The position numbers and the translations under genes were made by a program. A stretch of 64,000 nucleotides of DNA from Rhodopseudomonas palustris (GTDB lineage Bacteria; Pseudomonadota; Alphaproteobacteria; Rhizobiales; Xanthobacteraceae): positions 434,001 through 498,000 of the forward strand of contig NZ_CP019966.1 of NCBI RefSeq assembly GCF_003031265.1. The letters run 5' to 3'. This document shows positions 57,265 through 64,000 of this stretch, piece after piece (position 1 is the stretch's first letter; the number at the start of each line of letters is the position of its first letter). The notes under the pieces are model-generated. The model was given only the letters and a program-made list of their open reading frames with translations. It was not told where the DNA came from and ran no database searches.

Positions 57265-58406
57265 GGCGAACCGGTCCCGTCGCCGGTCGTTGGGGATGAG
57301 GTGGAGCCGCTGCCGTCCGTGGTCGGCGGCGCAGCGGAATCGGTCGCGGTCTCGCGCCGCCGACTGTCGCGTGTGCGGGGGGCGGGGCGTTCCTTGCGCG
57401 GCCCGATCCGTAGCCGCTTCACCCGCCGCGGGTCGGCATCGAGCACTTCGAATTCGAAGGTGCCGGGGCCGGCGATCACTTCGCCGCGCACCGGCAGCCG
57501 GCCGACGTGATTGACGAGGTAGCCGCCGAGGGTTTCTACGTCTTCGCCCGCTTCGCCGGTGACGAACTGATCGCCGATCATGGCGCGGACGTCTTCCAGA
57601 CTGGCTCGCGCATCGGCGATGAACGAGCCGTCGGCCTGGCGCACGATCGACGGCGGCTCGGTCGAGTCGTGCTCGTCATCGATTTCGCCGACGATCTGTT
57701 CGACGATATCTTCGATCGACACCAAGCCGTCGGTGCCGCCGTATTCGTCGACTACCAGCGCCAGATGAATCCGCGCCGCCTGCATCTGCGCCAGCAGGTC
57801 GATCGCCCGCATCGATGGCGGCACGTAGAGCAGCTTGCGGATGATCCCGGTTTCGGTCAGCGGCATCTTCAGATCGATAGCGCGGAGGTCGAGCCCGGCG
57901 GGCAGCGCTTTCTTGCGCTTGGCAACCGTTGCCGGCGGCACCTTCGCCTTCGCGGTCATGAACGCCACGAGGTCGCGGATGTGAACGATGCCGACCGGAT
58001 CGTCGAGCGTCTCGTTGTAAACCACGAGCCGCGAATGCGCCGCGTCCTGAAACAGGCTGAGCAGTTCGCCGAGCTGGATGTCCTGCTTGATCGCGACGAT
58101 GTCGGCGCGGTGCACCATCACGTCGGCAATCCGGCGATCGTGCAGCCCGAGGATGTTGCGCAGCATCGTGCGCTCGAGCGTCGAGAAGCCGGAGTCGTCG
58201 GGCGGGCTGGTGTCGAGGACGACCTGCAGATCGTCGCGCACCGAGCCGGGTTTCCAGCCGAACAGCGAACGGATCGCACGGATTAGCCAGTTGCCGCCAT
58301 GCGGATGCAGCACTTCGCCCTGGTGCACGACCGCGGGTAACTGGCCGCGCGTCGAGTCCTGCAGCGAAGCTTGCGAACCGGTCTGAGCTCTGTCGCCGTC
58401 GGGCAT
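57261..58406 (-). CDS. CBS-domain transporter-associated protein (CorC/TlyC family)
   Basis: 381 residues. Two CBS motifs (LGLHDRRIADVMVHRADIVAIKQD and DDPVGIVHIRDLVAFM) are followed by VDEYGGTDGLVSIEDIVEQIVGEI and the CorC_HlyC transporter-associated domain (TLGGYLVNHVGRLP). No DUF21 membrane domain is present, so it is the soluble CorC/YbeX type, often tied to Mg/Co efflux or ribosome assembly. Its ATG is 1 bp after the ybeY stop; its stop overlaps the lnt start. Confidence 0.9.
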   Translation of the reverse strand: MPDGDRAQTGSQASLQDSTRGQLPAVVHQGEVLHPHGGNWLIRAIRSLFGWKPGSVRDDLQVVLDTSPPDDSGFSTLERTMLRNILGLHDRRIADVMVHRADIVAIKQDIQLGELLSLFQDAAHSRLVVYNETLDDPVGIVHIRDLVAFMTAKAKVPPATVAKRKKALPAGLDLRAIDLKMPLTETGIIRKLLYVPPSMRAIDLLAQMQAARIHLALVVDEYGGTDGLVSIEDIVEQIVGEIDDEHDSTEPPSIVRQADGSFIADARASLEDVRAMIGDQFVTGEAGEDVETLGGYLVNHVGRLPVRGEVIAGPGTFEFEVLDADPRRVKRLRIGPRKERPAPRTRDSRRRETATDSAAPPTTDGSGSTSSPTTGDGTGSP

Positions 58407-58407
58407 G

Positions 58408-58911
58408 TCAGCTCACCCGATCCTGGCCTGCATACGGATCCGGAATCCCGAGCCGCGCCAGGATTGCGCGCTCGGCGTCTTCCATCTCCTCGGCTTCCTC
58501 ATCGGTCTCGTGGTCGTAACCGACCAGATGCAGGAAGCCGTGCACGGCGAGGTGACTGAGGTGGTGATCGAACGGTTTGTCTTCGTCGTCGGCCTCGCGG
58601 CGGACGGTCTGATACGCGATCGCGATGTCGCCGAGCATCCGCGGCGCGCCGTCCGGCTGCACCTCGGGTTGGGCTGCGGGAAACGACAGCACGTTGGTCG
58701 GCTTGTCCTTGCCGCGGAACGAGGCGTTGAGCTGGCGGATGTGATCGTCGTCGGTCAGCATTACGGCCAGCTCGGCGCCGCCGGTGTCGGCGTCGATCGC
58801 ATCGGCGGCGGTTTCGATTGCGCGCAGCACGGTTGCTTCAGCCGATGCTTCGGCCTGCCAGCAATCGGCTTCGATCACGACTTCTGTGAATGGACGAGCA
58901 CTACGGGTCAT
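58408..58911 (-). CDS. ybeY: Endoribonuclease YbeY
   Basis: 167 residues from ATG at 58911 (MTRSARPFTEVVIEADCW). A metal-dependent RNase for 16S rRNA maturation and ribosome quality control. The zinc motif HLAVHGFLHLVGYDH is intact. An alternative ATG at 58980 would overlap the phoH stop by one base (TGATG), adding 23 residues not typical for the family. Confidence 0.93.
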   Translation of the reverse strand: MTRSARPFTEVVIEADCWQAEASAEATVLRAIETAADAIDADTGGAELAVMLTDDDHIRQLNASFRGKDKPTNVLSFPAAQPEVQPDGAPRMLGDIAIAYQTVRREADDEDKPFDHHLSHLAVHGFLHLVGYDHETDEEAEEMEDAERAILARLGIPDPYAGQDRVS

Positions 58912-58979
58912 CGAGGCAAAATTACTATCCGGGTCCGCCCCGTTGCAATCGGGGTGGCGCCCAGGGCGTGGCTGCGACA

Positions 58980-60035
58980 TCACGACTTACCATTCGCCGG
59001 TGACGGCGCTCCTTCGTAGGCGGCGACGATCCGCGCCACCAATTCGTGGCGGATCACGTCCTCGGCCCTGAACTGGACCTGGGCGATGCCTTCGACGCCG
59101 GATAGCAGCCGGGCCGCTTCGGACAGGCCGGAGGTCTGGCCGTTCGGCAGGTCGACCTGGCTGGGGTCGCCGGTGATGATCATCCGGCTGTTCTCGCCGA
59201 GACGAGTGAGAAACATTTTCATCTGCATCGACGTGGTGTTCTGCGCCTCGTCGAGGATGATCGCTGCGTTGGTCAGGGTGCGGCCGCGCATGAACGCCAG
59301 CGGCGCGATCTCGATCTCGCCGGACTGCAGCGCGCGTTCGACGATCCGGGCATCCATCAGGTCGTACAGCGCGTCGTAGATCGGCCGTAAGTAAGGATCG
59401 ACCTTCTCGCGCAGATCGCCGGGCAGAAAGCCGAGCCGTTCGCCGGCTTCGACCGCGGGTCGCGACAGGATGATGCGGTCGACTTCCTTGCGCTCGAACA
59501 GCTGCGCGGCATGCGCCACCGCCAGCCAGGTCTTGCCGGTGCCGGCCGGGCCGACGCCAAATACCAGCTCGTGGCGCTTCAGCGCGCGGATGTAGGAGTC
59601 TTGCGCGGCGGTGCGGGCCCGGACCGGGCGTTTGCGCAAATTGATCGCCTCGAACGCGGTGGCGGACGGCTGCTTGGTGTCGAATTCGAACAGCGAGCCC
59701 TGGGCGATCACGGCGCGGATCGCGCCTTCGACGTCGCCCTGCACCAGATCGTGGCCCGACACCGCCTGGGCATACAGCGTTTCCAGCACGCGCCGCGCTG
59801 CGTCGCAGCCCTCGCGTGAGCCGCCGATGGTGATGTGGTTGCCGCGCGAATCCACCACCACGCTGAGCCTGCGCTCGATCTGAGCGAGGTTCTGGCCGTA
59901 GGGACCGACCAGAGCTGAGGCGGCACGGTTGTCGTCGAAATCGATGACGACCTGGGTTTCAGGCGGGTTCAAGCTGTCGCGATCGGGTTTGCGGCGGGAA
60001 ACGAACGAAGACGATTCCGGTGCGCTTTTGACCAA
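58980..60035 (-). CDS. PhoH-like ATPase
   Basis: 351 residues. The ATPase core has the P-loop GPAGTGKTWLAVAHA, DEAQN and TGDPSQVD, with a KH-like N-terminal part. Function is not settled; its genetic neighbours ybeY and miaB point to RNA metabolism. No ATG is available near the family start, and TTG at 60035 (MVKSAPESSSFVSRR) follows AGGAG by 11 nt. It begins 6 bp after the miaB stop. Confidence 0.9.
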   Translation of the reverse strand: MVKSAPESSSFVSRRKPDRDSLNPPETQVVIDFDDNRAASALVGPYGQNLAQIERRLSVVVDSRGNHITIGGSREGCDAARRVLETLYAQAVSGHDLVQGDVEGAIRAVIAQGSLFEFDTKQPSATAFEAINLRKRPVRARTAAQDSYIRALKRHELVFGVGPAGTGKTWLAVAHAAQLFERKEVDRIILSRPAVEAGERLGFLPGDLREKVDPYLRPIYDALYDLMDARIVERALQSGEIEIAPLAFMRGRTLTNAAIILDEAQNTTSMQMKMFLTRLGENSRMIITGDPSQVDLPNGQTSGLSEAARLLSGVEGIAQVQFRAEDVIRHELVARIVAAYEGAPSPANGKS

Positions 60036-60041
60036 GGGGGC

Positions 60042-61433
60042 TCAGGCTCCTGTGGCGGCCATCGCATCGGCCGGCCGGGAGGTTGCGGATGCGAGTTCGC
60101 CGAGCAGGCTGTAGCGTTCGAGGCTGTCGACGCGGACCGGCAGCACCTGTCCGATGATGCTGTCGGGCGCCATCACATGGGCGGGCTGCAGATAAGCGGT
60201 GCGGCCGACGATCTGGCCGGGTTTGCGGCCGGCGCGCTCGAACAGGACCTCCACGGTCCGGCCGATCGCGGCCTTGTTGAAGGCCGATTGCTGCTGGTCG
60301 ATCAATTGCTGGAGCCGCTCCAACCGCTCGTCCATGACCGCTGCAGGCACAATCTCCGGCATGTCCGCCGCGGGCGTGCCGGGCCGCGGCGAGTATTTGA
60401 ACGAATACGCACCAGCGTAGCCGATTTGTGCGACAAGCGCGAGAGTCGCGGAGAAATCGCGTTCGGTTTCACCCGGGAAACCGACGATGAAGTCCGACGA
60501 GAATGCGATTGCTGCGGAAGCCGACCGGAACCGGTCGATCACGCGGCGATAATCGTCGGCGGTGTGCTTGCGGTTCATCGCCGCCAGAATCCGGTCGGAA
60601 CCCGACTGCACCGGCAGATGCACGAACGGCATCAGCGCCGGCAGATCGCTATGCGCGGCCAAGAGATCGTCATCGACGTCGTTCGGATGGCTAGTCGAAT
60701 AGCGCAGCCGGACGATGCCGGGAATCTCGGCCAGGCGCCGCACCAGGCGCCCGAGCGACCAGGTGCGGCCGTCCGGCCCGTCGCCGTGATAGGCGTTGAC
60801 GTTCTGGCCGATCAGCGTGATTTCGCGGACGCCGTTTTCGGCGAGCCGTTTGACGTCCTCGACGATCGCCGCCACCGGCCGCGACATCTCGGCGCCGCGG
60901 GTATAGGGCACGACGCAGAAGGTGCAGAACTTGTCGCAGCCTTCCTGAACCGTCACGAAGGCCGAGATGCCGCGAGCACGGATCGCGTCCGGCGCCGGCT
61001 GCGGCAGCACGCCGAACTTGTCCTCGATCGGGAACTCGGTTTCCAGCGCCCGGCCGAGCTGTTCGGCTTTGGCCAGCAGGTGCGGCAGGTTGTGATAGCT
61101 CTGCGGCCCGACCACGACATCGACCACCGGCGCGCGGCGGATGATTTCTTCGCCTTCGGCCTGCGCCACGCATCCCGCGACCGCAATCTGCATCCGCCGG
61201 CCTTGGCCTGCGGCCTCGTCACGCGCGACGCGCAGCCGGCCGAGCTCGGAATAGACCTTCTCGGACGCCTTCTCGCGGATGTGGCAGGTGTTCAGGATCA
61301 CCAGATCGGCGTCATCCACGTTCGCGGTCTCGACAAAGCCTTCCGGCGCCAGCGCGTCCACCATGCGCTGGGCATCGTAGACATTCATCTGACAGCCGTA
61401 TGACTTGATGTGCAGCTTGCGCGGCGGAGACAT
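60042..61433 (-). CDS. miaB: tRNA-2-methylthio-N6-dimethylallyladenosine synthase MiaB
   Basis: 463 residues from ATG at 61433 ([17 protein letters not shown]); a GTG at 61487 is in frame. A two-cluster radical-SAM enzyme that methylthiolates ms2i6A37. Cluster 1 Cys: [23 protein letters not shown]. Radical-SAM cluster: [17 protein letters not shown]-terminal TRAM domain is present. A terminator-like hairpin sits just upstream. Confidence 0.95.
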   Translation of the reverse strand: MSPPRKLHIKSYGCQMNVYDAQRMVDALAPEGFVETANVDDADLVILNTCHIREKASEKVYSELGRLRVARDEAAGQGRRMQIAVAGCVAQAEGEEIIRRAPVVDVVVGPQSYHNLPHLLAKAEQLGRALETEFPIEDKFGVLPQPAPDAIRARGISAFVTVQEGCDKFCTFCVVPYTRGAEMSRPVAAIVEDVKRLAENGVREITLIGQNVNAYHGDGPDGRTWSLGRLVRRLAEIPGIVRLRYSTSHPNDVDDDLLAAHSDLPALMPFVHLPVQSGSDRILAAMNRKHTADDYRRVIDRFRSASAAIAFSSDFIVGFPGETERDFSATLALVAQIGYAGAYSFKYSPRPGTPAADMPEIVPAAVMDERLERLQQLIDQQQSAFNKAAIGRTVEVLFERAGRKPGQIVGRTAYLQPAHVMAPDSIIGQVLPVRVDSLERYSLLGELASATSRPADAMAATGA

Positions 61434-61448
61434 CGTGTGCGGGAGCCC

Positions 61449-61478
61449 AAACAAAAAACGCGCGTTTTCCAGCGCGTT
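61449..61478 (-). terminator. Hairpin and T-run just upstream of miaB
   Basis: On the minus strand AACGCGC and GCGCGTT form a 7-bp stem, followed by TTTTGTTTG, about 20 nt before the miaB ATG. It follows the HAD gene, so it can be that gene's terminator or an attenuator for miaB. Confidence 0.6.
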
Positions 61479-61553
61479 GCCCGTCACTTATAGGCGAAAC
61501 CCGGCGAAATCCAGCCGCGACCGGCGATTTGCCGCGCACAGTCCGTCGGGCGG

Positions 61554-62231
61554 CTAAAATTCTTCAATGATTATCGTCAGTTGCCGCATGTCGGCAAAAC
61601 ACCGATCGGCCCCGGCGGCGGTCAGCGCGGCCGCGCTGGCGTCGGTGCAATGGCCGCCGCCGTGAAACCCCAGCACGGTCATGCCGGCTGCCTTCGCCCC
61701 CAGCACCCCCGGCACGCTGTCTTCGATCACCACGCAGCGCTCCGGGGCGGCTCGCATTTGCGCCGCCGCGAACAGGAACAGATCCGGCGCCGGTTTGCCG
61801 TGCGCGACCTGCTCGGCTGAAAACAGATGCGGAGCGAACCGGCCGAGCAGACCCGCATGGGTCAGCGCGACTTGGATCCGATCCAGCGTGCCGCTCGAGG
61901 CGACGCAGAACGGCTGCTCCAGCGTGTCGAGCGCCTCGGTGACGAACGGGATCGGCTGCAGCGTTTCGGCGAAGGCGCGGAGCAGTGCACCGAGCAGGTT
62001 TGTTTCGATGTCGTCGGCGAAGCGCCGGCCAATCTCGGCTTCGATCTCGCGCCGGGCTTCGCGACCCGACCGGCCGAGGAAACGCGCCGCGACCTGGTCC
62101 GGCGTGATCGGATAGCCGTAGCGGGTCAGCGTTTCGGCATGAACCCGACAGGAGATCAGCTCACTGTCGACCAGGACGCCGTCACAATCGAAGATAACAA
62201 GTTCGGGAGTCACATCTGCGGCCGGCTGCAA
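61554..62231 (-). CDS. HAD-superfamily hydrolase, phosphoglycolate phosphatase/beta-PGM-like
   Basis: 225 residues. Motif I is VIFDCDGVLVDSEL, motif II SSGT, motif III with Lys in HGKPAPDLFLF, and motif IV VIEDSVPGVLGAKAAG. Small-molecule phosphatase or mutase; the substrate is unknown. The start is uncertain: TTG at 62231 or GTG at 62213, neither with a clear Shine-Dalgarno. It follows fur and its terminator. Confidence 0.85.
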   Translation of the reverse strand: MQPAADVTPELVIFDCDGVLVDSELISCRVHAETLTRYGYPITPDQVAARFLGRSGREARREIEAEIGRRFADDIETNLLGALLRAFAETLQPIPFVTEALDTLEQPFCVASSGTLDRIQVALTHAGLLGRFAPHLFSAEQVAHGKPAPDLFLFAAAQMRAAPERCVVIEDSVPGVLGAKAAGMTVLGFHGGGHCTDASAAALTAAGADRCFADMRQLTIIIEEF

Positions 62232-62244
62232 TTGAAACTAGTAA

Positions 62245-62270
62245 CGCCGCGAGCCGGTAAGCTCGCGGCG
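62245..62270 (-). terminator. fur terminator
   Basis: CGCCGCGAGC (62245-62254) and GCTCGCGGCG (62261-62270) form a perfect 10-bp stem with a 6-nt loop. On the minus strand it is followed by TTACTAGTTTC, a weak T-run. It lies between fur and the HAD gene. Confidence 0.65.
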
Positions 62271-62299
62271 ATCGGCAGATGCGTCGGCGTGCGATCGGC

Positions 62300-62770
62300 T
62301 CAGGACTTATCGTCTTCGAGCGGCACGCAATACAGTTCGAGCCGATGATCGACCAGCTTGTAGCCGAGGCGGCGGGCGATCTCGGCCTGCAGCTTCTCGA
62401 TCTCTTCGTTGGTGAACTCGATCACCTTGCCGTCGCGCAGGTTGATCAGGTGGTCATGATGGCTGTCGCGCATCTGCTCGTAGCGGGCGCGGCCTTCACG
62501 GAAGTCGTGACGCTCGATGATGCCGGCATCTTCGAACAGCTTGACGGTGCGGTACACCGTCGAGATCGAGATCTTGTCGTCGATCGCAACGCAGCGGGTG
62601 TACAGTTCTTCGACGTCGGGATGATCTTCCGACTCCGCCAGAACTCGCGCGATCACGCGGCGCTGCTCCGTCATGCGCATGCCGGTGGCGGCGCAGCGGG
62701 CTTCGATTTCGGTTGCCTTGGGTTCGGACATCGGCGTCAACGTGGTTGCGGGTGAATGGTTATTGGGCAT
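62300..62770 (-). CDS. fur: Ferric uptake regulator-family protein (Fur)
   Basis: 156 residues from ATG at 62770. Winged helix: TGMRMTEQRRVIARVLAES, SISTVYRTVKLFEDAGII. Metal-site residues: DSHHDHLINLRDG and EIARRLGYKLVDHRLELYC. Distinct from the Irr at 31323, which carries the haem motif this one lacks. In rhizobia this protein may act as a manganese regulator (Mur). An alternative start is Met at 62731. Confidence 0.9.
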   Translation of the reverse strand: MPNNHSPATTLTPMSEPKATEIEARCAATGMRMTEQRRVIARVLAESEDHPDVEELYTRCVAIDDKISISTVYRTVKLFEDAGIIERHDFREGRARYEQMRDSHHDHLINLRDGKVIEFTNEEIEKLQAEIARRLGYKLVDHRLELYCVPLEDDKS

Positions 62771-62791
62771 TGTTCTGCCACTGTAAGGCGA

Positions 62792-63274
62792 TCAGGACAA
62801 GTCGCGACGCATTATCAATGCGTTCAATTGTTCCCCGTTGGGCTGTCGGTAATAGCGCTCGCGTCGGCCAACCACCTGAAAACCGGTACGATTGTAGAGT
62901 CGTCGTGCCGGCTGATTGTTTTCCTCCACCTCGAGAAACACCGTGGCGACGCCACGTCCTGCGAGATGACGGAGGTGAGTCAGCAGCATTTCACGCGACA
63001 GACCGCGGCCGCGATACGAGGCGGCGATCGCAATTGATAGGATTTCGGCTTCGTCCGCGCCGATCCGCGATGCAACAAATCCGATGATTCGCCGGCCGAC
63101 GCGCAGTCGGTGCACCAGCGTATTGCGCTCGCTCAAAAGGTCGGCGAATTCCTGTTCGTCCCAGCCGCGATGAAACGAAGCGGCATGCAGTTCGGCAAGC
63201 TTAGGCGCATCGCGCAGCGTCGCCGTTTCGACCACAGCGTCGGCGTAGCCCCAGAATTCGGCCAGCCAAGTCAT
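62792..63274 (-). CDS. rimI: Ribosomal-protein alanine N-acetyltransferase RimI
   Basis: 160 residues from ATG at 63274 (MTWLAEFWGYADAV); adjacent ATG at 63277 is an alternative. GNAT core: EILSIAIAASYRGRGLSREMLLTHL, then FLEVEENNQPARRLYNRTGF. Next to tsaB, the usual pairing. It acetylates S18 in E. coli; here by family. The frame to 63409 overlaps tsaB and is rejected. Confidence 0.88.
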   Translation of the reverse strand: MTWLAEFWGYADAVVETATLRDAPKLAELHAASFHRGWDEQEFADLLSERNTLVHRLRVGRRIIGFVASRIGADEAEILSIAIAASYRGRGLSREMLLTHLRHLAGRGVATVFLEVEENNQPARRLYNRTGFQVVGRRERYYRQPNGEQLNALIMRRDLS

Positions 63275-63299
63275 CATTGATGGCACATACGGCAGCGCG

Positions 63300-63995
63300 T
63301 CATGCGGCGGGCTGCGCCGATTGAGCGATGGGATCAATCTTCGGCTTGGCGTCCGGCGGCCGCAAATAGAACGGCTTGGCAGGCGCGGCGTCCGGTGTTG
63401 CTGCTGCACCCAGCCAGGCGAGCCAGCCGATATCCGGCGCGGGGCGCTGATCCACCGCGAGCGGCGGTGGGGTCAGGGCCGGCCAGCGATCCGCAAGCAG
63501 CTGTGCGGCGTTGCCGACCAGCCGCGGCGCGCCGTAACGCGCGGCTTCCAGCGCTTCGGCGATCGGCGCCACCCGCGGGCGTACGATCATCGTGCCGTTG
63601 CCGGCGACGAGCTGATAGTAGACGTGGTCGTGACGGGCATCGATCACCGACAGGATCGGCGTGTCGTCGGTCTCGCTCACCAGCGGCGCCGCGAACGCCG
63701 ACAGCGTCGTCAGCCCGACGACTGGCTTGGCGGCTGCGAGTGCGATACCGCGCGCAGCCGAGAGGCCGACCCGGAGGCCGGTGAAACTACCAGGCCCGGT
63801 GGTCACCGCGATGCGGTCGATATCGAGAAAACCGATCCCGGACGCGTCCATCACCCGGCCGAGCAGCGGCATCAGGGCTTCGGCGTGACCACGCTGCATC
63901 GCCTGCGATTCGCCCGCGAGCAGCCGATTAGCCTCGGTGTCCAGCACCGCTGCTGCGCAGGCGTCGAGCGCCGTATCAATGGCGAGGATCAGCAT
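63300..63995 (-). CDS. tsaB: tRNA threonylcarbamoyladenosine biosynthesis protein TsaB
   Basis: 231 residues from ATG at 63995. Partner of TsaD and TsaE in t6A37 formation. ASKHA-fold features: LILAIDTALDACAAAVLD, QRGHAEALMPLL, TTGPGSFTGLRVGLSAARGIALA. First visible gene of the long minus-strand cluster; its promoter would lie beyond the window. Confidence 0.93.
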   Translation of the reverse strand: MLILAIDTALDACAAAVLDTEANRLLAGESQAMQRGHAEALMPLLGRVMDASGIGFLDIDRIAVTTGPGSFTGLRVGLSAARGIALAAAKPVVGLTTLSAFAAPLVSETDDTPILSVIDARHDHVYYQLVAGNGTMIVRPRVAPIAEALEAARYGAPRLVGNAAQLLADRWPALTPPPLAVDQRPAPDIGWLAWLGAAATPDAAPAKPFYLRPPDAKPKIDPIAQSAQPAA

Positions 63996-64000
63996 CCGGC

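Overview
The window is high-GC chromosomal DNA from an alphaproteobacterium of the Bradyrhizobiaceae/Nitrobacteraceae type, most probably Rhodopseudomonas or a close relative. The pointers are an Irr regulator with a GCPWHD heme motif divergent from a fabA-fabB-fabI cluster, an IalB-like protein, a PraR-like XRE regulator, short palindromic intergenic repeats typical of this family, and rhizobial gene order around nusA and miaB. I see no insertion sequence, prophage, CRISPR array or rRNA operon. One tRNA gene is present. The organism name is an inference from protein resemblance; no search was run.

Layout. 1-4.7 kb: a minus-strand run (rlmN, HD phosphohydrolase, membrane protein, PAP2 phosphatase cut by the window edge), then an IalB-like secreted protein and a 2,4-dienoyl-CoA-reductase-like SDR. 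4.9-11.2 kb: a quinone-oxidoreductase-type MDR; a membrane-anchored phytoene-desaturase/retinol-saturase-like enzyme divergent from a TetR regulator, with a striking four-part GGTACC operator between them; then YkvA, pterin dehydratase and a TAXI-type binding protein. 11.2-15.4 kb: a PepSY membrane protein and a siderophore-type TonB receptor preceded by a cobalamin riboswitch. 15.4-23.5 kb: typA with a candidate attenuated leader, amine oxidase, GNAT, inorganic pyrophosphatase, M20 peptidase, folD, DUF167 and YggT. 23.6 kb: tRNA-Ala(CGC). 23.9-31.2 kb: accessory metabolism (enoyl-CoA hydratase, SnoaL-like, glutamine amidotransferase, SDR, TerB-like, cytochrome P450, 2-hydroxyacid dehydrogenase, SH3 protein). 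31.3-34.9 kb: irr and fabABI. 35-41 kb: DUF3060 protein, katG divergent from oxyR, and a soluble chemoreceptor with three near-identical PAS domains. 41.3-51.7 kb: the rimP-nusA-ylxR-infB-rbfA-truB-rpsO-pnp operon on the minus strand. 52-54 kb: DUF2336 protein and a PhyH dioxygenase. 54.1-64 kb: a second long minus-strand housekeeping run (tsaB, rimI, fur, HAD, miaB, phoH, ybeY, tlyC/corC, lnt, XRE, trmB).

How the genes work together. The two long minus-strand clusters serve translation, RNA turnover and envelope lipoprotein maturation. Iron and oxidative-stress control is well represented (irr, fur, oxyR-katG), next to anaerobic-type unsaturated fatty-acid synthesis. The least conventional parts are the B12-riboswitch/TonB receptor/PepSY module with a perfect 18-bp palindrome upstream, the TetR-desaturase pair with its arrayed operator, and the triple-PAS receptor.
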